Virus record (IMG/VR): IMGVR_UViG_3300038425_000200
Coordinates: 1 to 49,545 of that record
Reading direction: 5' to 3' (one strand)
Length of the DNA stretch: 49,545 nucleotides
Source: a virus
The position numbers and the translations under genes were made by a program. Below are positions 32,280-39,730 of the stretch, piece after piece. Position 1 is the first letter of the stretch. Every line of letters begins with the position of its first letter. Under the pieces are notes generated by a model. That model was not told the origin of the DNA. It worked only from the letters and a program-made list of their open reading frames with translations, and did not search any database.

Positions 32280-32966
32280 CTATAATCCGTATCGGCCCTT
32301 GGTCGCGTTGAAAAGATTGGCAATATAAGCCAAATCTTTGAATGTATTAAAAATAAGAAGCTCTCCAACCGTTCCAGAGAAACCGTATGGAGACACATTC
32401 CCAACATGGTAGCGGTTACTATTATGGGCTAAGGAAAAAGTTCCGCTTCCAGTTCCACGCAGATCCCAACTTACTCCATTGATGGATGAATACATGTTAG
32501 GATCTGTTAGACCATCAAGCCCAAAAGCAACTGCGTGCCACATACCCAGAGAGGAGTCATGCTCTTCGGTTAAAGTACCAGATATCATAAAGGGATAGTA
32601 TCTAGTCCAGGTATGTAGCGCAACCTCTAATTCATTTAATTCAAAACCATTACTGTTATCATCAAGAATTAAAACCCTTAGGTTATCTGTGCTGGTTCGA
32701 TTAAACCACATGAAGAATGTAAATCCAGACATTGGATCAAGTTGACCAGCAGCATTGGTAAAGGTAACGGTCTGATCGGCGGTTCCGTCTAAGGTAATCC
32801 CGTTGGTTACAAATGATCCTCCGTTGTTCGTTCCATTGTTCCCTGCCAAGGAATGATCCACGGCGGTCCCATCCCAATAGGCGTGGTACAGCACGCAGTC
32901 TGGACCTACAGGGTAGTAAGGACTTGGTGGAATAAGATTACCTAATATATATGGATTGAATCTCAT
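32280..32966 (-). CDS. LamG-type virion protein (228 aa)
   Basis: The N-terminus (GPDCVLYHAYWDGTAVDHS) followed by GITLDGTADQTVTFTNAAG, FTFFMWFNRTS and VGELLIFNTFKDLAYIANLF fits a LamG/concanavalin-like jelly roll that binds carbohydrate. A paralogue occurs at 37918-38916. Such domains in phages sit on fibres or decorate the head. No tag is present. Confidence 0.78.
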   Translation of the reverse strand: MRFNPYILGNLIPPSPYYPVGPDCVLYHAYWDGTAVDHSLAGNNGTNNGGSFVTNGITLDGTADQTVTFTNAAGQLDPMSGFTFFMWFNRTSTDNLRVLILDDNSNGFELNELEVALHTWTRYYPFMISGTLTEEHDSSLGMWHAVAFGLDGLTDPNMYSSINGVSWDLRGTGSGTFSLAHNSNRYHVGNVSPYGFSGTVGELLIFNTFKDLAYIANLFNATKGRYGL

Positions 32967-32968
32967 TT

Positions 32969-34132
32969 TTAGCTCCCTTTCGGAACTTTAGCATATTTTA
33001 TCTTAAGCCAGCTAACCCCTATTGCTTGTGCATATTCACCTACTATATACCTAATTAACCTAACTAAGCTAAAAATAACAAGCTCTCCTGGAGCTAAATC
33101 AGTTATTGTAAGATCCTCAGAAAGATCAATTACAAATCTGTCATATCGAGCAGGAGTCCCACTAAATACTTTAGTTATTAAAACAGGTGTTCCAAGAGCC
33201 CCACTAAGTAAATCACCATCCCCATAAGAAGCCCCAGCAAGGGAAAAAGCTATAATTCCAGCAGCAACAGGTGGGGTAGCATTAGTTATCCAACCCTCAA
33301 CTTGGAATTTAGGTTTTATATCAGTATCAATGTCATAAGGAACTACCCACTCAAAAAATACATCATTGTTTGCTGCTCCAGAAAAGTCACGATATCTTAC
33401 ACTATTAGTTGAAGTTAATACTGTAACTACTCCAGGTGCAACAGAACCATCAATCGCCCATCCTATAGGAAGAGAATCAATATCATAAACAGGTTGACTC
33501 ATAGCATACTTGAGGCCACTAGGATTAACCATCTTGGTTAAGCTTGCCCCCGAAGCAGTCTCTTCATTAGAAGCAAAATCAGGAATACGTAAATCCAATG
33601 TGTACTTAAGGCCACTTGGATTGACTATCTTAGTTGAACTTGCACCTGAATAAGTTTCATCATTAGTAGCAAAAATGGGAACAGGGGGGAGTAAATCCAA
33701 TGTATATTTAAGACCACTGGGATTAACAATCTTGGTTAGACTAGCTCCTGAAGCAGTTTCCTCATTAGAAGCAAAATCAGGAACAACAGGAACAGGAGGA
33801 AGCCTGTCTAACATGTACTTAAGGTCATTAGGATTAACAATCTTAACTAAACTAGCTCCTGAAGCAGTTTCCTCATTAGTGGCAAAATCGGGAACAACTG
33901 GAGGATTAGCATTAATCCACTTATGTTCAACATCATCATAGCTAAGAAGATCATTATTAGCTGGACTAGTTAAATCAACATCAGATAATCCGGCCAAGGA
34001 TGAAGCATGTACTGGAGGAAGTTCTTCAACAGGAACTAAACCAGTCCCATCTAATTCCGCTACTCCATTTGGAGCACCTTTTTCAGAGACAGGGATTCCT
34101 CCCCCAGTAGGTTTAGGAATTACTCTACTCAT
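32969..34132 (-). CDS. Tail-fibre protein with four NEETASGAS repeats (387 aa)
   Basis: After a start typical of fibres (MSRVIPKPTGGGIPVSEKGA, GLSDVDLTSPANNDLLSYD), four units of about 30-37 residues repeat NEETASGASL-KIVNP-GLKYTLD. A C-terminal beta domain follows (IKPKFQVEGWITNATPP). 'GLSDV' repeats of this kind usually form trimeric shafts. It adjoins the LamG gene, which may be its tip partner. Confidence 0.8.
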   Translation of the reverse strand: MSRVIPKPTGGGIPVSEKGAPNGVAELDGTGLVPVEELPPVHASSLAGLSDVDLTSPANNDLLSYDDVEHKWINANPPVVPDFATNEETASGASLVKIVNPNDLKYMLDRLPPVPVVPDFASNEETASGASLTKIVNPSGLKYTLDLLPPVPIFATNDETYSGASSTKIVNPSGLKYTLDLRIPDFASNEETASGASLTKMVNPSGLKYAMSQPVYDIDSLPIGWAIDGSVAPGVVTVLTSTNSVRYRDFSGAANNDVFFEWVVPYDIDTDIKPKFQVEGWITNATPPVAAGIIAFSLAGASYGDGDLLSGALGTPVLITKVFSGTPARYDRFVIDLSEDLTITDLAPGELVIFSLVRLIRYIVGEYAQAIGVSWLKIKYAKVPKGS

Positions 34133-34149
34133 ATATCCTCCTAGACTCT

Positions 34150-34560
34150 TTACAGAGACTGAATTACAAGTTCAAATAGTATGAGACCTGTAGAATAAAC
34201 TGCATCATTGTTAGTCACATATATATAAAGTTTATTTGTGGCTGGTAAATCCATGTTGGAGAAATAAGCACCTATGCTTTGGTCATCATACTGTAAATTA
34301 TTATCAGTGGATTTAAGAAACTCATTCAGTGTTCCAACTAAAGCTTCTATAAATCCTGTCTTGTCAAACAGACTTACATCAAATTTGGTAGAGCCACATG
34401 ACATTCTCATACCAACAAGTTTGCCTGAATTGGAAGGAATATAGACATTAAGGATTCCAGAAGTTCCCCCACTGGCTGTAACTGCGGGCATGGAATATCT
34501 TAGAATATTAATATTTTCAGTGCTTTGAAGCCTTGATTGACTAAGTAATGTAGCATCCAT
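34150..34560 (-). CDS. Small structural protein (136 aa)
   Basis: The product is beta-rich (GILNVYIPSNSGKLVGMRMS, LYIYVTNNDAVYSTGLILFE) with a helical start (MDATLLSQSRLQSTENINIL). Its position directly upstream of the fibre gene suggests a fibre attachment or virion protein. No tag or known family is visible. Confidence 0.65.
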   Translation of the reverse strand: MDATLLSQSRLQSTENINILRYSMPAVTASGGTSGILNVYIPSNSGKLVGMRMSCGSTKFDVSLFDKTGFIEALVGTLNEFLKSTDNNLQYDDQSIGAYFSNMDLPATNKLYIYVTNNDAVYSTGLILFELVIQSL

Positions 34561-34562
34561 AT

Positions 34563-34661
34563 TTATCTCCTATTCAAAAAATGTATTAATAGATATATTC
34601 CTAACACAATGAATATTCCTGGTATTAATGATAAAACAAAGGAAACGGAATTCATTTCCAT
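34563..34661 (-). CDS. Tiny membrane protein (32 aa)
   Basis: GGGGAG precedes ATG 34661. The product MEMNSVSFVLSLIPGIFIVL continues as GIYLLIHFLNRR, one membrane segment with a basic end. It could be a lysis or membrane-modifying peptide. It lies directly after a structured element. Confidence 0.55.
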   Translation of the reverse strand: MEMNSVSFVLSLIPGIFIVLGIYLLIHFLNRR

Positions 34662-34686
34662 CTATTCTCCCCTAAATAGAAAAGGT

Positions 34687-34770
34687 GGAACCCGAAGGAA
34701 AAGGAGCAGGTTCGGGAAGGTTTAAACCTGGCTTGGGTTCGGGGGTTCCCAAGCTAAACCTTCGAGTTCC
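34687..34770 (-). other. Structured RNA element with alternative stems
   Basis: On the transcript, GGAACTCGAAGG pairs with CCTTCGGGTTCC (12 bp including one G-U) around an inner GCTTGGG/CCCAAGC stem, and is followed by ACCTTTTCTATTT. A competing pairing, GAAGGTTTA with TAAACCTTC, uses the same bases. It lies in the 115-nt gap after the tagged gene 34777-35061. It may be a terminator with an alternative fold or another regulatory RNA. Confidence 0.55.
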
Positions 34771-34776
34771 AGAATA

Positions 34777-35061
34777 TTATTTGTTAACCCAAATCCATTT
34801 ATCCCCCTCTTTTCTTACCTCTCCGTCATCAACAACCTCTTTCCAGGCTTGTCTCAGATTCTTTATCCCATACTTTCTTGCCAACCGTTTTCCAGGGGTA
34901 AGAATGTCATCAATATAGGACTGCTCAGCACCACCACCTGAGGTAAGATTCCAGAATAATCCCCTGGCCAATTCTACAGGGCTTTTGTTACTCTTGAACA
35001 TGCCCGCAATGTCTGCATAGCTTTCCCCGATTAATTTAATGAAATCATTGGATTTACTCAT
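34777..35061 (-). CDS. Tagged protein (94 aa)
   Basis: MSKSNDFIKLIGESYADI is a tag with cut IGE|S. The rest is one compact helical domain ending KEGDKWIWVNK (GLFWNLTSGGGAEQSYIDDI, KRLARKYGIKNLRQAWKEVV). A similar 'winged' pattern occurs in small DNA-binding domains, but I do not claim it. The start overlaps the upstream stop. Confidence 0.8.
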   Translation of the reverse strand: MSKSNDFIKLIGESYADIAGMFKSNKSPVELARGLFWNLTSGGGAEQSYIDDILTPGKRLARKYGIKNLRQAWKEVVDDGEVRKEGDKWIWVNK

Positions 35062-35327
35062 GCTTCCCCAACAATGTTAAACCCATAAATGGACTCTTCA
35101 GTTCCATCCTCAAGTTCTACATCGGAAACATCCAGGGTTCCCTGTACTGCGTCATCCAATAGCTTTACCTTTGTTTCATTGTTTATCCAGTTAGCGGCGG
35201 GATAGCTATCTTTCACACCTGAGGCAGTGGGCTTAACATAAACATAAGTTCCCTTGGAATAGAATTTGTCATCCAGGTAATCATCCTCTTCTTCCACAAG
35301 ACCAATTATTTCTTTCGCTCTACTCAT
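35058..35327 (-). CDS. Tagged protein with in-frame upstream extension (89 aa)
   Basis: ATG 35327, eight bases after GGAGG, gives MSRAKEIIGLVEEEDDYL (cut LVE|E) and a beta-rich body (KGTYVYVKPTASGVKDSY, ETKVKLLDDAVQGTLDVSDV). The same frame is open upstream to ATG 35426, which also has a ribosome binding site and would add 33 basic residues (MGKSFTADQIKKRNSMINKK). Both starts may be used; I favour the tagged one. Confidence 0.75.
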   Translation of the reverse strand: MSRAKEIIGLVEEEDDYLDDKFYSKGTYVYVKPTASGVKDSYPAANWINNETKVKLLDDAVQGTLDVSDVELEDGTEESIYGFNIVGEA

Positions 35328-35428
35328 ATGAAAATCCTCCATTTCTATTTTGATATGCTCTTTCTTTTTCTTATTAATCATAGAATTTCTTTTCTTAATT
35401 TGGTCTGCAGTAAATGATTTTCCCATTG

Positions 35429-35710
35429 TTATTTCCCCCTATGTCTCGATGGAATAATGGCTCTATTTGCCACCACTTTTTGAGCATAAGCATTAGCCTT
35501 GGATTTATTCTTTGTAACCATAAGGACATCATCTGGGTCCAGGCCACCACGGGCTTGAAGCATCATTTCTCCAATTCTGCTTTCAAATAAAATATCCCCC
35601 AATTCGGATACCTCAGTAGGAGCAGTAACAACCCACACCTTTCCTATTTCATCATTAATACCATCAAGGGCATTTTCATTAAGAATATCCAATACTTTCT
35701 TAGCTTTCAT
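35429..35710 (-). CDS. Tagged protein (93 aa)
   Basis: MKAKKVLDILNENALDGI gives a tag with cut LNE|N. The body is mixed (VWVVTAPTEVSELGDILFES, GLDPDDVLMVTKNKSKANAY) with a basic C-terminus RAIIPSRHRGK. AGGAGG precedes the ATG, which overlaps the end of the next gene upstream. Confidence 0.8.
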   Translation of the reverse strand: MKAKKVLDILNENALDGINDEIGKVWVVTAPTEVSELGDILFESRIGEMMLQARGGLDPDDVLMVTKNKSKANAYAQKVVANRAIIPSRHRGK

Positions 35711-36125
35711 GGCTTCCTCCTACGGTATTTATATAAGCATTTATTTTGGCAATAGCGTCATCAACACTCTTGACTCTTGTTTTACGGAACTTAGGCAGGT
35801 TGTATTGTCGGGAAAATTGTTCCAAGGAACCATCTACATTGTAGTGGAACATGCAATACCTGGAATTCTGCAGGATGCCATTTTTCCACTCTTCCTTTGG
35901 GTCCAGGGACAAAGTAATCATAATGGAAGTACGCTCTATCCCACCCAAAGTGCTTTTGTAGATATTCTTATGAGGGGCCTGAATTCCATCCTTAAGCTTT
36001 TGAATTACAGCATCTGCTTCGGCGGGAACAAAAGTTTCCACTCTTGTTATATCAACACGTGATCCAAACCTATCCACATTAATGTCTGGATCAATTAATT
36101 CAATAAGTTGTTTGGCTTTATTCAT
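35700..36125 (-). CDS. Tagged protein (141 aa)
   Basis: MNKAKQLIELIDPDINVD has the tag helix but Asp replaces the usual Glu (LID|P), so cutting is less certain. The body has strands and helices (SRVDITRVETFVPAEADAVI, TSIMITLSLDPKEEW, RVKSVDDAIAKINAYINTV). It overlaps both neighbours by a few bases. No family is recognised. Confidence 0.75.
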   Translation of the reverse strand: MNKAKQLIELIDPDINVDRFGSRVDITRVETFVPAEADAVIQKLKDGIQAPHKNIYKSTLGGIERTSIMITLSLDPKEEWKNGILQNSRYCMFHYNVDGSLEQFSRQYNLPKFRKTRVKSVDDAIAKINAYINTVGGSHES

Positions 36126-36388
36126 TTCTTGCTACCCCAATATGCATTAGCTACATGATCTTGAGTAAGCTTAAAATCAGGATAGAACTTTTTTATGGTA
36201 ATCACACCAGCATGTTTATCCTGATTTAATACAGCATCAGCATCAGGTTTACTAGACAAATCATTGGAAGTTTTCCACTCTCCCCCAAGATTATACATTC
36301 CCTTATAATACCCCATTACTTGATGAATCCAATCTTGAATCTTAGGATCTGACAAAGGAGGTTTACTTTTTTCCCATTGGTCAAGCAA
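36122..36388 (-). CDS. Hypothetical protein with disturbed start (88 aa)
   Basis: The open frame begins at TTG 36388 (MLDQWEKSKPPLSDPK). The same frame continues upstream as YIDDDVKQRVKELLDQWEK, and an ATG behind GGAGAGG at 36436 opens one frame away as MSKPI and stops at once. Restoring one A in the AAA run would give MSKTYIDDDVKQRVKELL, a natural start. A frameshift mutation, frameshifted initiation or a sequencing error would explain this. Confidence 0.6.
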   Translation of the reverse strand: MLDQWEKSKPPLSDPKIQDWIHQVMGYYKGMYNLGGEWKTSNDLSSKPDADAVLNQDKHAGVITIKKFYPDFKLTQDHVANAYWGSKK

Positions 36389-36436
36389 TTCCTTAACCCT
36401 TTGTTTAACATCGTCATCTATATAGGTTTGCTCATT

Positions 36437-36796
36437 TTATTCCTCTCCTTCTGGCTCTTCAGCTAATTCACCATCAAGCTTAGCACCTATAAATCCCTGA
36501 TCACTTGAGGTTATGATGATATTCTTATGGCCTTTCAATTCAGGGAACTTTTTGAAATCCTCTTCCCCAAGTTCAAATAACCAGTCAGATCCATTATCCT
36601 CATCAGCAAAGCCATTCATGCCAACATCATAGAAATAAGGAACATAATACATTTCCCCTTCAAACTTTCCAGGATTATGAATAATTCCATCCTCACCTAC
36701 ATTATATTCCTTTTTGATTGCGGGTCCTGGATTATCCATGGACATATAATCTTCTTGTTCATTAATTAATTTAATTATTTCTTTTGCCTTACTCAT
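36437..36796 (-). CDS. Tagged acidic protein (119 aa)
   Basis: ATG 36796 follows GGAGG and gives MSKAKEIIKLINEQEDYM (cut INE|Q). The body is strongly acidic (GFADEDNGSDWLFELGEEDF, ELAEEPEGEE). Its start overlaps the stop of a 37-residue gene (ATGA). Acidic internal proteins of T4-type heads are known; similarity here is only in charge and tag. Confidence 0.8.
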   Translation of the reverse strand: MSKAKEIIKLINEQEDYMSMDNPGPAIKKEYNVGEDGIIHNPGKFEGEMYYVPYFYDVGMNGFADEDNGSDWLFELGEEDFKKFPELKGHKNIIITSSDQGFIGAKLDGELAEEPEGEE

Positions 36797-36906
36797 AGTG
36801 CCCTCCATTCTTTTTTAATTGGTTTATATTGTATTCTAAATGGCTCTTTTTTAGGATGATCTTTCAATGTTGCCATAGTTGCCGGAATAGCTTCTTTCTT
36901 ATTCAT
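36793..36906 (-). CDS. Short basic protein (37 aa)
   Basis: ATG 36906 after AGGA gives MNKKEAIPATMATLKDHPKK, ending KPIKKEWRAL. Its TGA overlaps the start of the tagged gene 36437-36796. It begins MNKK but lacks the tag helix. Coding status rests on the overlap and composition. Confidence 0.5.
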   Translation of the reverse strand: MNKKEAIPATMATLKDHPKKEPFRIQYKPIKKEWRAL

Positions 36907-36909
36907 AAA

Positions 36910-36972
36910 TTATCCTACCATTTTATTCTTATATAATAATATTTTTAACCATTTGAGCCATTTATGACCCAT
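36910..36972 (-). CDS. Possible 20-residue peptide
   Basis: AGGA lies four bases before an ATG that encodes MGHKWLKWLKILLYKNKMVG, a basic amphipathic or membrane-active-looking peptide. It is the only frame in this 80-nt gap. Very short frames are often chance, so this is tentative. Confidence 0.3.
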   Translation of the reverse strand: MGHKWLKWLKILLYKNKMVG

Positions 36973-36989
36973 TTATTCCTGTACGGTAA

Positions 36990-37133
36990 CTATCCAACAC
37001 TCTTAGATGCATTTTCTACAGTCTTGGCATCTTTCCTCCAGGTATCAGCTAAATCAGGGTTAGTATCTTGATACTCTTCTGCATTATCATTACAGATATG
37101 GGCTATCATAGCCAAAAGATGATCTAAAGACAT
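36990..37133 (-). pseudogene. 3' half of a tagged gene split by an 88-bp insertion
   Basis: The frame from ATG 37133 encodes MSLDHLLAMIAHICNDNAEE and ends VENASKSVG, with no ribosome binding site. Removing about 88 bp of duplicated DNA just upstream joins it in frame to the tagged 5' half (GRLAEMV-ERMSLDHLL), giving a normal 78-residue tagged protein. The insertion shifts the frame and stops the 5' half early. Confidence 0.7.
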
Positions 37134-37137
37134 TCGT

Positions 37138-37314
37138 TCAACAAAGGGGGCAAGTCAAGTCAGAATTGGTTTTCTTATCATTTTCCTCTAATAAACTAGC
37201 AACCCTTTGTGATCTATTCACGTTTTCTACCATCTCTGCTAATCGCCCATAATCCATTTCATCCTCATGGATATCTTCCTGCTCAACAAAATCCATCAAA
37301 TCTCTTGCTTTCAT
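37138..37314 (-). CDS. 5' half of split tagged gene, fused to a second tag (58 aa)
   Basis: ATG 37314 gives MKARDLMDFVEQEDIHED (tag, cut FVE|Q), then DYGRLAEMVEN. It runs in frame into a copy of the neighbouring gene's start (VNRSQRVASLLEENDKK), so the product has two tags. It ends at CPLC where the copied segment stops. This may be expressed as a short double-tag protein or be non-functional. Confidence 0.65.
   Translation of the reverse strand: MKARDLMDFVEQEDIHEDEMDYGRLAEMVENVNRSQRVASLLEENDKKTNSDLTCPLC
37141..37230. repeat. 90-bp exact direct repeat, inserted copy
   Basis: This segment is identical over 90 bp to 37609-37698, 468 bp away. It carries the GTG start, tag and first zinc-knuckle half of the 60-residue gene 37507-37689. 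This copy interrupts another tagged gene. The junction shows GTAGAA/GTTGAA similarity, as expected for template switching or short-homology recombination. Confidence 0.92.
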
Positions 37315-37315
37315 A

Positions 37316-37510
37316 TTACTTCCCCTTTGCCCTAAGTTTTTTACTCAAAGCCACAAGTTCATCATATACATCTTGGTCCTGAGGTCGGGCCTTAGCTAAC
37401 CTTGCATCAATCCAATCAGCTAATTCCTGATCGGGATCTTTGAGATTTTTAGGATCAATAATATAGGTTCCCTGCTCCAACAAGTTCAACATTTTCTTTG
37501 CTTTATTCAT
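37316..37510 (-). CDS. Tagged protein (64 aa)
   Basis: MNKAKKMLNLLEQGTYII is a model tag (cut LLE|Q). The rest is one helical domain (DPDQELADWIDARLAKARPQ, VYDELVALSKKLRAKGK). AAAGG precedes the ATG. It lies between the two copies of the 90-bp repeat. Confidence 0.8.
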   Translation of the reverse strand: MNKAKKMLNLLEQGTYIIDPKNLKDPDQELADWIDARLAKARPQDQDVYDELVALSKKLRAKGK

Positions 37511-37689
37511 TGTTTATACCTTTCTGGAACTTTAGTATTTTCAAACTCATCACACCACCCATTTATAATATGAATTTTTAAAACAACTTTGTCAAAATCA
37601 GTTTCACCACAAAGGGGGCAAGTCAAGTCAGAATTGGTTTTCTTATCATTTTCCTCTAATAAACTAGCAACCCTTTGTGATCTATTCAC
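37507..37689 (-). CDS. Tagged zinc-knuckle protein, GTG start (60 aa)
   Basis: GTG 37689 starts MNRSQRVASLLEENDKKT (cut LLE|E). A C-x2-C (CPLCGE) and a later Cys and His residues (HIINGWCDEFENT) may bind zinc. The first half is the source of the 90-bp duplication at 37141-37230. The intact copy here is presumably the functional one. Confidence 0.78.
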   Translation of the reverse strand: MNRSQRVASLLEENDKKTNSDLTCPLCGETDFDKVVLKIHIINGWCDEFENTKVPERYKQ

Positions 37690-37698
37690 GTTTTCTAC
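37609..37698. repeat. 90-bp exact direct repeat, source copy
   Basis: This copy lies in a normal context, running from the intergenic leader into the 60-residue tagged zinc-knuckle gene. It is therefore the likely source of the copy at 37141-37230. Confidence 0.92.
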
Positions 37699-37907
37699 TT
37701 TCCTTTGAAATAATGTATCTGCCCTAACCGTTTGTTGGCCTGTTTCTTACTTGGGTAACAGCCCATATTCTTTCCTTTTTTGGACTTAACACAATATTGG
37801 CTACCTTGCTTCCTTATAACCTCATTCCTGATATTCCTATCCTTAATGGCATCTATGGCAGGATCTCTTAATTCAATAAACTTTATTAACTCTCTTGCTC
37901 TACTCAT
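37695..37907 (-). CDS. Tagged basic protein (70 aa)
   Basis: ATG 37907 after AAAGAGG gives MSRARELIKFIELRDPAI (cut FIE|L). The C-terminal half is basic (YCVKSKKGKNMGCYPSKKQA, NKRLGQIHYFKGK) and resembles short DNA- or RNA-binding phage peptides. It directly follows the second LamG gene. Confidence 0.78.
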   Translation of the reverse strand: MSRARELIKFIELRDPAIDAIKDRNIRNEVIRKQGSQYCVKSKKGKNMGCYPSKKQANKRLGQIHYFKGK

Positions 37908-37917
37908 ATTTACCTCT

Positions 37918-38916
37918 TTAAATATACCTTGCTTTGGTTGCATTAAAAATACTTGTCACATCCGATTGAATAAGAATTTTCTTCCAAATTCTAAGTTCTC
38001 CAATAGTACATGGTCTTGTCTGATAAATAGGTTCTGTTGGATACTGTATATATCCAACCCCAATTGGTCCAGTGCTATTTGCTGCTGGATGTATAGGAAC
38101 CACTGGAAAAGCCCCTGCCACTCTTATACCATTTACATAAAAATAAATTGCTCCCATAGTAGAACTATAAGTTGATACAATATGATAAAAATTATTAGGT
38201 GGAACAGAAACAGAGGAAATAAAATATGTGGAACCACCCAAATCATAGTAATGAATACTAACTAATCTTGCACTTCCACCTCCTCCAAAAAGGATACGTC
38301 CTACCCAAAATTTTAATAGCCCAGGAGGACCAGCATCATTAATTCCCTGACTACATAAAACTGGAAAAATTGGTGTAGGATTGTCTGCTGGAATTTTTAA
38401 CCATCCTTCAACAGAGAAATTATCTGTAAAATTCAGACTAGAAATATTATAAACCCACCTCCCCGTAGTAGACTGCCCATCATTAGTGTGAGTAAAAGAA
38501 AAACTACCTGGTCCCAATGGTTCCTGTATCATGTAAGTACCATCATAGGGGGTTGATCCACTGATAGTTACGACCAATCCAGGAGCAATATCAAACCAAG
38601 GAGCATCAAGCCAAGCTCTCATAGTACCATCAAGATTATCGGTGAAAAATCTAATACCTCCACCAATACTACCGGAACTATAAGGAATAGTTACACCAGC
38701 AGGTGAAGATCCTTGAGAAGAGCCTGATATAACAAGACCATCAGCACCAAAACTAGCTACAGGTGGATCTGAATTAACCAAAATCCCATTATTCCCATAA
38801 ATAGAATGATCTAGTGCTGTACCATCCCAATAAGCATTGTACAACACACAATCAGAATCCACTGGAAAATATGGACTAATAGCAGGGTTATTAAATCTAA
38901 GTTTATCTATTAACAT
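37918..38916 (-). CDS. LamG-type virion protein (332 aa)
   Basis: The N-terminus DSDCVLYNAYWDGTALDHS matches the 32280 paralogue, followed by an extra beta domain (GSIGGGIRFFTDNLDGTMRA). A LamG fold follows (NFTDNFSVEGWLKIPADNP, AIYFYVNGIRVAGAFPVVP, CTIGELRIWKKILIQSDVTS). It probably binds surface sugars on the host or decorates the virion. It is about 100 residues longer than its paralogue. Confidence 0.78.
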   Translation of the reverse strand: MLIDKLRFNNPAISPYFPVDSDCVLYNAYWDGTALDHSIYGNNGILVNSDPPVASFGADGLVISGSSQGSSPAGVTIPYSSGSIGGGIRFFTDNLDGTMRAWLDAPWFDIAPGLVVTISGSTPYDGTYMIQEPLGPGSFSFTHTNDGQSTTGRWVYNISSLNFTDNFSVEGWLKIPADNPTPIFPVLCSQGINDAGPPGLLKFWVGRILFGGGGSARLVSIHYYDLGGSTYFISSVSVPPNNFYHIVSTYSSTMGAIYFYVNGIRVAGAFPVVPIHPAANSTGPIGVGYIQYPTEPIYQTRPCTIGELRIWKKILIQSDVTSIFNATKARYI

Positions 38917-38925
38917 TCTTACCCT

Positions 38926-39441
38926 TTACTTACTATCAGCCTGGGATAAAACCCCACGCCATACTCCAGCAATCGGATCATAGAAAAAGCAAAGAACATC
39001 TATCCCTGAAACCGTTAATGTTGGGGCTGTTCCTCCAGGCCATTTAGGAGTAGGATTAAATGTCTGGACACCTGTACCACCATTCTTAAGAATAAGGGTA
39101 AAGGACTTACATATCCCAGAATTAATAACCGTTGGCAAATTCCACATAAATGATCCAGAAACCTCTGCGGTAATAACATTACCTTTAGATAAATCAAGAA
39201 ATGCTTGGAATGTAACAAGACCAAGATCCTGGACAATCTCACCATAATCCTCAATTGTAGCATTCTGAAGCCCACTAACTTGTTTATTCAAAGGCAAAGC
39301 AAGAATCCCTACATCCACATAAGCTTGGAATTCCGATTGGAAAAGCAGATAAAGGTCATCAGGGACATCAATGGCGCAAAATCCCTCAACCGTAAATCTG
39401 TCAACTTTAATTTGATCGGGTGAAATATTTTCTACTCTCAT
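38926..39441 (-). CDS. Fibre-associated structural protein (171 aa)
   Basis: MRVENISPDQIKVDRFTVEG begins a beta-rich protein with a region (DLSKGNVITAEVSGSFMWNL, SFTLILKNGGTGVQTFNPTP, DVLCFFYDPIAGVWRGVLS) typical of phage fibre tip domains. It sits upstream of the LamG gene, and the two share a transcription unit. Confidence 0.7.
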   Translation of the reverse strand: MRVENISPDQIKVDRFTVEGFCAIDVPDDLYLLFQSEFQAYVDVGILALPLNKQVSGLQNATIEDYGEIVQDLGLVTFQAFLDLSKGNVITAEVSGSFMWNLPTVINSGICKSFTLILKNGGTGVQTFNPTPKWPGGTAPTLTVSGIDVLCFFYDPIAGVWRGVLSQADSK

Positions 39442-39454
39442 TTTAATCCTTCTA

Positions 39455-39730
39455 TTAATTTAAAACAATATCTTCACCGCTCATGAATAAGCGTTTAAGT
39501 TCAGCATTCTTCTCTACCTCTTCTTCGGTAGGCTCTTCACTTACATGCCAATCGGGAATGTCCTCCCAATCGCCACCAAATTTTACTACACCCTCATTCG
39601 GGAAATAGTCTGCCCACATAGCCACAGGGAAATGTCCAGGTCCTGCAGTATATCCATTAAAGTCAAATACACATATGGAACCATCCTCTGTTTCCCTAAT
39701 CAATCCTATAATTTTATTTGCTTTTGTCAT
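39455..39730 (-). CDS. Tagged acidic protein (91 aa)
   Basis: MTKANKIIGLIRETEDGS is a tag with cut IRE|T. The body looks like a small beta domain (ICVFDFNGYTAGPGHFPVAM, GVVKFGGDWEDIPDWHV) and then an acidic helix. Its start overlaps the end of the zincin-like gene, so the two are coupled. Confidence 0.8.
   Translation of the reverse strand: MTKANKIIGLIRETEDGSICVFDFNGYTAGPGHFPVAMWADYFPNEGVVKFGGDWEDIPDWHVSEEPTEEEVEKNAELKRLFMSGEDIVLN

Noticed and set aside
37141-37698. CRISPR-like repeat
   Set aside because: There are only two copies, 468 bp apart, and each is coding sequence. No spacer array exists.
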